This document shows, piece by piece, positions 57,917 through 64,000 of a stretch of 64,000 bases of DNA (within the stretch, counting starts at the first letter, position 1; each line of letters starts with the position of its first letter). The stretch is taken from positions 50,483 through 114,482 of the forward strand of contig NZ_JAHLQC010000013.1 in the NCBI RefSeq assembly GCF_018918265.1, given 5' to 3'. The DNA is from Falcatimonas sp. MSJ-15 (GTDB lineage: Bacteria > Bacillota > Clostridia > Lachnospirales > Lachnospiraceae). A program made the translations under genes and the position numbers. Under the pieces are notes generated by a model. That model saw nothing but the letters and a program-made list of their open reading frames with translations. It was not told the origin of the DNA and did no database searches.

Positions 57917-58261
57917 ATGATCATCGACGAGATAAAACCAGAGATATATACTTTCATCGATTTTACAAAACATGGATACGAAATGGGCAAAAGAAGAGGT
58001 CTGCACTCACTAAGCAGCCATTTAGGAGGAGAGATACCACAAGATCACCCATTGCCATATTATGTATATAGCAAGGTAAGAGATTTTCTTATAAAAAATC
58101 CAAAAGCAGTAGATGCAATAAAAGAATGTATAAGAGAAGAACTTGAACATCCATCAAATGGATTTAAAAAAGTAGACATAGAAGTAGGACATTATATAGA
58201 GAAAAAAGGACTTTTTAAGAAAATAGACTATCCACAGATCAATGTAACAGTAGAATGGTAG
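57917..58261 (+). CDS. Hypothetical protein (114 aa)
   Basis: A soluble 114-residue protein with an even charge balance (EIYTFIDFTKHGYEMGKRRG, DHPLPYYVYSKVRDFLI, IEKKGLFKKIDYPQINV). Not recognised. TAAGGAGGCAG precedes the ATG. A 40-bp tandem repeat array follows. Confidence 0.55.
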   Translation: MIIDEIKPEIYTFIDFTKHGYEMGKRRGLHSLSSHLGGEIPQDHPLPYYVYSKVRDFLIKNPKAVDAIKECIREELEHPSNGFKKVDIEVGHYIEKKGLFKKIDYPQINVTVEW

Positions 58262-58340
58262 ATAAAAGCGAAAGTTAGAACAAAAGATACCCAAAAGCCA
58301 AGGATAAAAATAAAAACCAAAGTAGAGGATAAAAAAACCA

Positions 58341-58500
58341 AAGAAAAAACCGGAATACAAGAGCGAAAGTTAAAAAACCAAAGAAAAAACCGAAATACAA
58401 GAGCGAAAGTTAAAAAACCAAAGCAAAAACCGAAATACAAGAGCGAAAGTTAAAAAACCAAAGAAAAAACCAGAATATAAGAACAAAAGTTAAAATCAAA
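58341..58500. repeat. 40-bp tandem repeat, four copies
   Basis: Unit AAGAAAAAACCGAAATACAA GAGCGAAAGTTAAAAAACCA. Copies 1-3 differ by one or two bases; the fourth is more divergent. No stable reading frame with a start is apparent on the plus strand. Confidence 0.9.
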
Positions 58501-58519
58501 ATATAAAAGTTAAAAAAGA

Positions 58520-58593
58520 AAAAACAGCTGCAAATCGCCAAGTTTTAATTCACGATAAAGTGAATACTACTAGCGAGCCGCAGCTGTTTTTAT
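58520..58593. terminator. Large structured terminator-like element
   Basis: AAAAACAGCTGC at the left pairs with GCAGCTGTTTTT at the right over about 50 bases; inside are TTCAC/GTGAA and CGC/GCG stems. A and T runs at both ends suit termination in both directions between the array and deoD. Confidence 0.6.
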
Positions 58594-58598
58594 ATCAC

Positions 58599-58680
58599 AG
58601 CCATACAATAACCTACTCAAATAAGCCAAATATAACATAAGCCATACAATAACCTACTCAAATAAGTCAAATATAACATA
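58599..58680. repeat. 41-bp tandem duplication
   Basis: Two copies of AGCCATACAATAACCTACTC AAATAAGCCAAATATAACATA differing by one base, just past the end of deoD. Confidence 0.9.
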
Positions 58681-58698
58681 AGTCATATTTATAATATC

Positions 58699-59409
58699 TT
58701 AAGCAAGTTCAAGAGCAACTTCCATCATATCTCTAAAAGAAGTCTGTCTCTCTTCAGCAGATAAAGCCTCTCCTGTATAGATGTGATCTGAGATAGTAAG
58801 AATACATAAAGCTTTCTTACCGGCTTTAGCAGCATTCATATATAAAGCTGCAGCTTCCATCTCAACACAGAGAACCTGCATACTCTTCCAAAGATCATTA
58901 GCAGTAGCATCTGCACTATAAAAAGTATCAGAAGATAAGATATTACCTACAACAGCATTAATATTTTTGCTTTCAGCAACTTCAACAGCTTTTCTAAGAA
59001 GAGAAAAGTCAGCAATAGGAGCAAAAGTTCCAGGAAGTTTATACTGAGAAGCATAATTAGAATTAGTAGAAGCACCCATTCCAATTACAAGATCACGAAC
59101 CTTAACATTGTCTGATAAACCGCCGGCAGAACCGATTCTTATAATGTTATCAACTCCATAGAAATTGAAAAGTTCATAAGAATAGATTCCGATAGAAGGA
59201 ATACCCATTCCACCGCCCATTACAGAAACTTCTTTTCCATTGTAAGTACCAGTATATCCTAACATATTTCGAACGGTGTTAAAACATACAGGATTCTCAA
59301 GATAGTTTTCAGCAATAAACTTAGCACGAAGGGGATCTCCAGGCATTAAAACAGTTTTTGCAATGTCGCCTACTTTAGCTCCGTTATGAGGTGTTGGTAC
59401 AAATGACAT
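58699..59409 (-). CDS. deoD: Purine-nucleoside phosphorylase DeoD
   Basis: Phosphorolysis of purine (deoxy)nucleosides to base and (deoxy)ribose-1-phosphate. The 236 residues match the hexameric DeoD type: MSFVPTPHNGAKVGDIAKTV, phosphate site GDPLRAKFIAENYL, RIGSAGG, ribose site VEMEAAALY and catalytic Asp in TISDHIYTGE. AAAGGAGACT precedes the ATG. It stands alone with its own promoter and a near-palindromic operator-like site. Confidence 0.94.
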   Translation of the reverse strand: MSFVPTPHNGAKVGDIAKTVLMPGDPLRAKFIAENYLENPVCFNTVRNMLGYTGTYNGKEVSVMGGGMGIPSIGIYSYELFNFYGVDNIIRIGSAGGLSDNVKVRDLVIGMGASTNSNYASQYKLPGTFAPIADFSLLRKAVEVAESKNINAVVGNILSSDTFYSADATANDLWKSMQVLCVEMEAAALYMNAAKAGKKALCILTISDHIYTGEALSAEERQTSFRDMMEVALELA

Positions 59410-59438
59410 AAATATAGTCTCCTTTTCATATTATTTTT

Positions 59439-59456
59439 TTCGAAATATATATCGAA
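59439..59456. promoter_or_regulatory. Operator-like palindrome at deoD
   Basis: TTCGAAATATATATCGAA, an 18-base imperfect palindrome between the -10 element and the deoD start. Confidence 0.35.
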
Positions 59457-59463
59457 TAGATAT

Positions 59464-59492
59464 AATATATCACAAATACCCAAAAAACACAA
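59464..59492 (-). promoter_or_regulatory. Sigma-A promoter of deoD
   Basis: Minus strand TTGTGT (59492-59487), 17 bases, TATATT (59469-59464). Confidence 0.5.
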
Positions 59493-59595
59493 AAGTCTAA
59501 AAAGAGATACATAAAGATAAAAAATATGTAACAGATACAATTAAGAAAAGATAAAAAGAGTATATTTTTTTTTACTATATTTGGGCTAAAATACT

Positions 59596-59623
59596 ATGAC
59601 AGTCAAAAAATATATGCTACAAT
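59596..59623 (+). promoter_or_regulatory. Promoter of the DUF5711-like gene
   Basis: ATGACA at 59596, 16 bases, TACAAT at 59618. If used, the transcript starts after ATG 59624, which supports the TTG start at 59663. Confidence 0.4.
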
Positions 59624-59662
59624 ATGTATTTAAAGAAGGATGAGAAAAAGGGGGCTTTAGGC

Positions 59663-60871
59663 TTGGTAAGTCGTGAAAAATATTTAAAAGAGAAGAAGAA
59701 GGGCTTTCGGACAATAGAGAATCCGGATATAGGAGAGTACGAGAAAAAGATAAAAAGACATCGTATGAAAAACATACTTATAATTATAGGAGTAATAGCA
59801 GTTGTCTTTATAATTGTTGGCATCAATATACTCAAAGAGAAGACAAAAGTATATGGTGATTATGATATAGAATCCACACTTGCAGATGCTAATGCTGTTA
59901 ACAACAATTTTTTTAAATACAAAAATGGGATAATAGAAGTATCAAGAGATGGTATATCATATATAGAAGGGAAGCAGACAATCTGGAATTATGCATACGA
60001 GATCAAGAATCCGATATATGCGGTATGTGATAATTACATAGCAGTTGGAGATACACTTGGAACAAAGGTATACATATTTAATGAGAGCGGTTATAAAAGT
60101 GAGACAGACGTATATGGAACACCGACAGACATCGCAGTAACCAATACAGGATGCATTATAGTATGTATAGAAGAGAATACAACCAATTATATATATATGT
60201 ATTCACAGGATACACAGATATATAAGATAAAAACAGACATATCAGGAGGAGGATATCCACTTGCAATGGCATCATCAAAAGACGGACAGAAGTTAGTTGT
60301 ATCATACCTGTATATTGATGGTGAGAAGATGATGACCAAAGTAGTATTTTATAACTTCTCAGGAGTAGGACAAAATGAAAGTGAGCGAGCAGTTGGAGCA
60401 TGGCACTACGAAGACACAATAATACCAAAAGTACAATTCACAGACAATGACACAGTAGTGCTTCTTGGGGATAATATGATAAGCGTATACGATTACCGCC
60501 AGATACCGGAGAACCACTATGAAGTCAACATAGAGCATGAGATAAAAAAAGCCTTCATAGAGAATGGATACATTGGAATAGTATATAATCTGACCGATTC
60601 CAACAATAGCCACGAACTATGCGTATATTCAACATCCAAACAGAAACCGGTGTTAAAATATGCATACAACGAAGATTATACAGAATATATGGTTGCAGAA
60701 GACTATATAATGATGTATAACACATCAGCCTGCCGAATGATTAACTTCAATGGATCAGTAAAATTTGATTATACATTCAAGAATATCATCAACAGACTTG
60801 TAAAAACCGACTCGCATAACCAGTTTTATCTGATTGCAGATGGAAGTATAAGAAAAATAAGGCTAAAATAA
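59663..60871 (+). CDS. DUF5711-like membrane-anchored beta-propeller protein
   Basis: About 402 residues: a basic cytoplasmic N-terminus (about 1-45), one membrane helix (NILIIIGVIAVVFIIVGIN) and a long extracytoplasmic part with repeated blades (NNNFFKYKNGIIEVSRDG, KNPIYAVCDNYIAVGD, TDIAVTNTGCIIVC) typical of a beta-propeller. I associate it with DUF5711. TTG 59663 has GGGGG 8 bases upstream; ATG 59624 (13 codons longer) has none and may precede the transcription start. Often found next to cvpA, as here. Function unknown. Confidence 0.72.
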   Translation: MVSREKYLKEKKKGFRTIENPDIGEYEKKIKRHRMKNILIIIGVIAVVFIIVGINILKEKTKVYGDYDIESTLADANAVNNNFFKYKNGIIEVSRDGISYIEGKQTIWNYAYEIKNPIYAVCDNYIAVGDTLGTKVYIFNESGYKSETDVYGTPTDIAVTNTGCIIVCIEENTTNYIYMYSQDTQIYKIKTDISGGGYPLAMASSKDGQKLVVSYLYIDGEKMMTKVVFYNFSGVGQNESERAVGAWHYEDTIIPKVQFTDNDTVVLLGDNMISVYDYRQIPENHYEVNIEHEIKKAFIENGYIGIVYNLTDSNNSHELCVYSTSKQKPVLKYAYNEDYTEYMVAEDYIMMYNTSACRMINFNGSVKFDYTFKNIINRLVKTDSHNQFYLIADGSIRKIRLK

Positions 60872-60969
60872 TATGTAATTGCGAAAGATATATCAGTAAA
60901 AGCAAGCGAAAAATCATCTATAATCCGTAATCCAGAGATTTTACTGCATTATAAATGATAATATAGTAA

Positions 60970-61190
60970 AGCCTTTGGGATTACCTTTATAAAAGATAGA
61001 ATAGAAAAGTCTTTTGGAATTATCTTGTAAAAGATAGCATGAAAAAGCTTTTTGGAATTATCTTGTAAAAGATAGAATAGAAAAGTCTTTTGGAATTATC
61101 TTATAAAAGATAGAATAGAAAAGTCTTTTGGAATTATCTTGTAAAAGATAGCATGAAAAAGCTTTTTGGAATTATCTTTGCAAAAGAAAA
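60970..61190. repeat. 38-bp tandem repeat of small palindromes, about six copies
   Basis: The GGAATTATCTT core recurs every 38 bases (61016, 61054, 61092, 61130, 61168, with a diverged first copy at 60978). Each unit contains two small dyads, TATCTTGTAAAAGATA and AAAAAGCTTTTT or its variant AAAAGTCTTTT. Two unit types alternate (GAATAGAAAAGTC and GCATGAAAAAGCT). It fills the 60872-61333 gap. Confidence 0.92.
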
Positions 61191-61333
61191 ACTTTCGCAA
61201 TTGATTAAAGCAAACAAAGGATAAAAATAAAAGAAGAAAAACGAAGTACTTATGTAACATAATATTATTTTAAAATAGACAAAATTAATAAAAATAAAAA
61301 AAGTTAGAAACAACGAAAAGGAGCGAACTAGAT

Positions 61334-62035
61334 ATGAACATATTACTCATAGTAACAATACTTATATTTGCATTATTTACATATGAAGGCTACAGAAAAG
61401 GTCTTATAAAGATTGCAATATCGATAGCTTCGATGTTACTTACAACAGCAATAGTGCTTGCAATAACACCGGTAGTGGGCAATTATCTCAAGGAGCAGAC
61501 TAGCCTTTATGATACAATCAGTGAGAAGACAACAGAATTTGTAAGCTCAAAACACATAGGCGAAGATCTATTTGAAAAAGAACAGTCAAAAGCAGCAGAC
61601 ACATTAAAACTGCCAGAGACAATAGTAAAACTAATAGCCAATAACAACACAACAAAAGCATACAAAGAATTAGGAGCAAAGACATTTGATGAATATGTAG
61701 GTGGTTATTTAGCATGTCTTGTAATAGATGCGATAGCATTTGTAGCAGCATCGATAATAGTAATGCTTATATTCAGAATAATACTATTGGCAACCAACAT
61801 AATAACCAAAATTCCGGGAATACATGGAGCCAATAAGATACTCGGCGGTGTACTTGGATTCGTAAAAGGAATAGTAATAGTATGGTTTATGTTCATAATA
61901 ATAACAATGTTAATCAGCACACCATTTGGTAAAACCTGTGCAACAATGATTAATGACAATGGATTCCTGTTATGGATCTACAACAACAACCTTCTGCTAA
62001 AAATAGTAACAGGAACAGTGTCTTCAATCTGGTAA
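61334..62035 (+). CDS. CvpA-family membrane protein
   Basis: A 233-residue protein with four membrane helices (about 2-22, 28-48, 130-155, 178-200) in the CvpA arrangement: FTYEGYRKGLIKIAISIAS at the N-terminus and NKILGGVLGFVKGIVIVWF near the C-terminus. The family is linked to colicin V production and envelope integrity; its precise role is unclear. AAAGGAGCG precedes the ATG. Confidence 0.82.
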   Translation: MNILLIVTILIFALFTYEGYRKGLIKIAISIASMLLTTAIVLAITPVVGNYLKEQTSLYDTISEKTTEFVSSKHIGEDLFEKEQSKAADTLKLPETIVKLIANNNTTKAYKELGAKTFDEYVGGYLACLVIDAIAFVAASIIVMLIFRIILLATNIITKIPGIHGANKILGGVLGFVKGIVIVWFMFIIITMLISTPFGKTCATMINDNGFLLWIYNNNLLLKIVTGTVSSIW

Positions 62036-62417
62036 ATGGTAAAAACTATCCAAAAGAATATTTTGACCAAAAAATATTTTAGCGAAATATATAAGCAAAT
62101 ATAAAAAACATCTTTAATTAAAAGTGGCTATTGGTTCGCACCATAGCCATTTTTTAGTATAATGAATTCGTTTTATTTATTGAGTTTAAACTTATTCATT
62201 TTAGTTGTTGAGTTTAAAATCATCTAGCAAATGTATTGTTTGTAGTATATACTTAATTTTATGTTACCTAATTTTATGTTATGATAACAAGATACATAAA
62301 ATAGTTGAACCATTACCTGTTATATACTCTTCATAAGAAGTTGTGGAGAATACCGACTTGTCAACTCCCCACAACCTAAAGGCAGAGGAGCCTATGACAA
62401 ATGAAAGGATTTTATAT
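62036..62417. other. Intergenic stretch with terminator and leader hairpin
   Basis: After the terminator at 62121-62156 the sequence is AT-rich with TTTTATGTTA repeats. TTGTGG (62341-62346) pairs with CCACAA (62369-62374) to form a leader hairpin before the kinase gene. No gene is seen. Confidence 0.4.
62121..62156 (+). terminator. Intrinsic terminator after cvpA
   Basis: AAAGTGGCTATTGG-TTCGCA-CCATAGCCATTTTTT. Confidence 0.85.
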
Positions 62418-62921
62418 ATGAAAATACATATTATTGGTTGCAGTGGTTCTGGAAAAACATATTTAGCAAATGCACTTTCAAAGAAGTATAATATTTCTCA
62501 TTTCGACTTAGACGATATTCAATGGGATAACAACGCCAAAGGATATGGTAAAAAGAGAACGCTTGATGAACGAAAAGCGTTATTACAAGAAATACTATAT
62601 AATAATGATGAGTGGATAAATGAGGGAGTATATTATGCCTGGGTACAGCAAAGTTTTGATGAAGCTGATAAGATATATGTTCTAGATATGCCTGGCTATC
62701 TATGTAAAAGCAGAATTATTATGCGATTTATAAAAAGAAAATTGGGAATACAAAAAGGAAAAAGAGAAACTTTAAAATCGCTCTATGACCTTTTGAAATG
62801 GACTGAGACTTTTCAGAATAAAAATATGAAAGAAATAAGAAGCATTTTAGAAAGCTATGACAATAAAGTTATATGGTTATCAAGCAAAAAGGATGTAGAG
62901 AAAATAATAAAGGCGGTATGA
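62418..62921 (+). CDS. Small P-loop nucleotide kinase-like protein (adenylate kinase/topology modulator type)
   Basis: A 167-residue P-loop protein with Walker A IIGCSGSGKTYLANAL, FDLDDIQW as the second conserved element, NEGVYYAWVQQSFDEADKIYVLD (Walker B-like) and RFIKRKLG as a basic lid. These match the 'topology modulation protein/AAA_18' kinases whose substrate is unknown. ATG 62418 is 9 bases after AAAGGA; ATG 62394, after GAGGAG, would add eight residues. Confidence 0.75.
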   Translation: MKIHIIGCSGSGKTYLANALSKKYNISHFDLDDIQWDNNAKGYGKKRTLDERKALLQEILYNNDEWINEGVYYAWVQQSFDEADKIYVLDMPGYLCKSRIIMRFIKRKLGIQKGKRETLKSLYDLLKWTETFQNKNMKEIRSILESYDNKVIWLSSKKDVEKIIKAV

Positions 62922-62955
62922 TAACAATCGGAATTTGGCAAAGGAGTGTGATTGT

Positions 62956-63186
62956 ATGAAAAAGAAAGTCTTTGTGGTAATTGCAATTATAGTTGTTTTA
63001 GTAATCCTATTAACCCCTGTTCGTATGAACTTAAAAGACGGCGGAAGTGTTAGGTATAAAGCATTAGTGTATGAGGTTACAAAAATACACCGACTTGCAC
63101 CAGAAGTAGATGGTGTAAAACCATATATTGATGGGTTCGAAATTAAAATATTCGGAATGACAGTTTATAGAGAAACAAACGAATAG
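62956..63186 (+). CDS. Small exported or membrane-anchored protein (76 aa)
   Basis: A 76-residue protein: N-terminal helix (KKKVFVVIAIIVVLVILLTP) then a conserved-looking outer part (NLKDGGSVRYKALVYEVTKI, YIDGFEIKIFGMTVYRETNE). I have seen this pattern as a hypothetical in Clostridia, without known role. AAAGGAGTG precedes the ATG at 62956. It is 34 bases after the kinase gene and may share its transcript. Confidence 0.65.
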   Translation: MKKKVFVVIAIIVVLVILLTPVRMNLKDGGSVRYKALVYEVTKIHRLAPEVDGVKPYIDGFEIKIFGMTVYRETNE

Positions 63187-63196
63187 ACAAATTCAA

Positions 63197-63259
63197 GTTT
63201 ACCGAGGAGGTCACCAAATATATTCTTATTTGCGTATGTATCAGAGACCCTCGGTGAAC
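63197..63259. other. Strong stem-loop after the small exported protein gene
   Basis: GTTTACCGAGG pairs with CCTCGGTGAAC, with an inner GGTC/GACC stem. There is no T-run; a factor-dependent terminator or an mRNA 3' end stabiliser. A second small hairpin GGCAGTGG-AAAT-CCATTGCC lies at 63281-63300. Confidence 0.5.
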
Positions 63260-63324
63260 AGAGTCAATATATAAAAGAGAGGCAGTGGAAATCCATTGCC
63301 ACATTTCAGTATACGACAATTAAC

Positions 63325-63438
63325 TTAGCCTGCGATAGCTGTTTCGTGGGCATTGGAGCGATTATCTATGGTGTCAGTAACATACATATAATGCTTTGCT
63401 GTTGTAGAAAAATCTTTATGACCTGCCAACTTTCTGAT
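63325..63438 (-). pseudogene. Tyrosine-recombinase (integrase) C-terminal relic
   Basis: On the minus strand an open stretch of 37 codons bounded by stops reads KLAGHKDFSTTAKHYMYVTD, the characteristic end of a phage/ICE-type integrase (GH box and the Tyr nucleophile). The rest of the gene is absent: sequence further upstream (above 63440) has stops and no similarity. It is a leftover of a mobile element beside the rRNA operon. Confidence 0.65.
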
Positions 63439-63628
63439 TTATTCATATATCTCTCCTATTCCGGTCGGAGATTAGAGATGGATGAGCAGGAATAAGATAA
63501 CATTAAGAATAAGTAATTTCCACACCTGATGTTCGGGATTAGTAACTTCCACGACAAGCCATATAGGGGTGAAAGTTAGTGTTAGAAATGAGCTATAAAA
63601 TAAAAAATAAAAAAAGTTAAAAAAGTGG

Positions 63629-63657
63629 TTGACATAACTTGTATGGTATGATATCAT
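63629..63657 (+). promoter_or_regulatory. rRNA operon promoter P1
   Basis: TTGACA at 63629, 17 bases, TATCAT at 63652, preceded by an A-tract (AAAAAAGTTAAAAAAG) like an UP element. Confidence 0.6.
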
Positions 63658-63778
63658 CTATCTTGCTGTTGAGGCAAAGCCTTAGAAAATAAGGCAAAAC
63701 GAAGAATTTAATATATAAAATTAACTGGGGAATTGATTTTCACATCGGTTAAAAAATAAAAAGTTTTTCAAAAAGTTC

Positions 63779-63807
63779 TTGACAGACAATCACGAATGTG
63801 ATAAGAT
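63779..63807 (+). promoter_or_regulatory. rRNA operon promoter P2
   Basis: TTGACA at 63779, 17 bases, TAAGAT at 63802, with an A/T-rich tract just upstream. Tandem promoters 150 bases apart are typical of Firmicute rrn operons. Confidence 0.75.
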
Positions 63808-63840
63808 ATAAAAGTTGCTGATGAACAGTAACAAACACAG

Positions 63841-63983
63841 AACTTTGAAAACTAAACAATAAAACAACCTTGAAAATTCCGGTTCCAACGAAGTTGGAAC
63901 GAGAACATTTTTGAAAAAGTTGTGCTGAACTTAAAACAGTAAAAACGAGGATAAATTAGCCAAGAGTTGATTTTGAATCAGAT
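63841..63983 (+). ncRNA. 16S rRNA leader region
   Basis: AACTTTGAAAACTAAACAAT is the usual leader start seen before 16S genes in Firmicutes; GTTCCAAC-GAA-GTTGGAAC (63882-63900) is a perfect 8-bp hairpin of the processing/antitermination leader. Confidence 0.55.
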
Positions 63984-64000
63984 TCAAACTTTATTTGAGA
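63984..64000 (+). rRNA. rrs: Start of 16S rRNA (partial)
   Basis: The window ends in CAAACTTTATTTGAGA, which fits the 5' end of a 16S gene just before the universal AGAGTTTGATC. The exact mature end cannot be fixed here. Confidence 0.45.

Overview
The window is AT-rich, with intrinsic terminators, strong AGGAGG ribosome-binding sites and sigma-A promoters. It carries flagellin, a Tad (type IVb) pilus locus, glycogen branching enzyme, a KDG-kinase-like PfkB kinase and a V-type ATPase. Together these point to a motile anaerobic Firmicute of the Lachnospiraceae (Lachnospira/Eubacterium eligens-Roseburia-Butyrivibrio type). This is an inference from gene content and style; no search was run.

Layout. 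1-12.4 kb: the start of a V-ATPase operon (minus), trmB, a small Cys-rich peptide gene, tRNA-Lys, a sugar kinase (minus), an alpha/beta hydrolase, a DHH phosphoesterase (minus), a two-component system and an aconitase-family hydratase. 12.6-19.7 kb: glgB, then a large protein of unknown function, flagellin and FliS; the large gene and flagellin share a SigD-like promoter motif. 20.4-34.1 kb: a Tad pilus operon (prepilin peptidase, TadZ, TadA, TadB, TadC, Flp pilin, DUF5702-like protein, two TadE-like pseudopilins, a second prepilin peptidase, an FHA protein), then a rhomboid protease and a flavodoxin-SCP2 fusion. 34-39.5 kb: an orphan histidine-kinase-like protein, a HIT protein, murG and a TSCPD protein (minus), mtnN, a membrane protein and a 2-hydroxyacid dehydrogenase.

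39.5-50.9 kb is an accessory island and the most interesting part. It holds a chromate-transporter remnant, a small peptide gene with an MFS exporter, a degenerate and internally deleted second copy of the upstream mtnN/membrane protein/dehydrogenase block, a putative signalling-peptide gene convergent with a double HTH-TPR (RRNPP-like) regulator, and an operon with an M16 peptidase, a winged-helix protein, two short precursor-like peptides, a radical SAM/SPASM maturase, an MFS exporter and an ABC exporter. One inverted-repeat box (AAATGGAAAC, 5-6 bases, GTTTCCATTT, then AGTGGGG) occurs three times. Each copy lies exactly 23 bases upstream of a -10 element: before the peptide/MFS unit, before the signalling-peptide gene and before the maturase operon. 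I read this as a peptide-quorum-sensing-controlled RiPP system.

51-64 kb: small hypothetical genes; a two-gene cassette (secreted cysteine-peptidase-like protein plus membrane protein) between identical 66-bp direct repeats; NiaR; coiled-coil and LysM membrane proteins; a DnaA-box-like cluster; deoD; a DUF5711-like protein; cvpA; a small P-loop kinase; several minisatellite arrays; an integrase relic; and finally the tandem promoters and leader of an rRNA operon whose 16S gene begins at the right edge.
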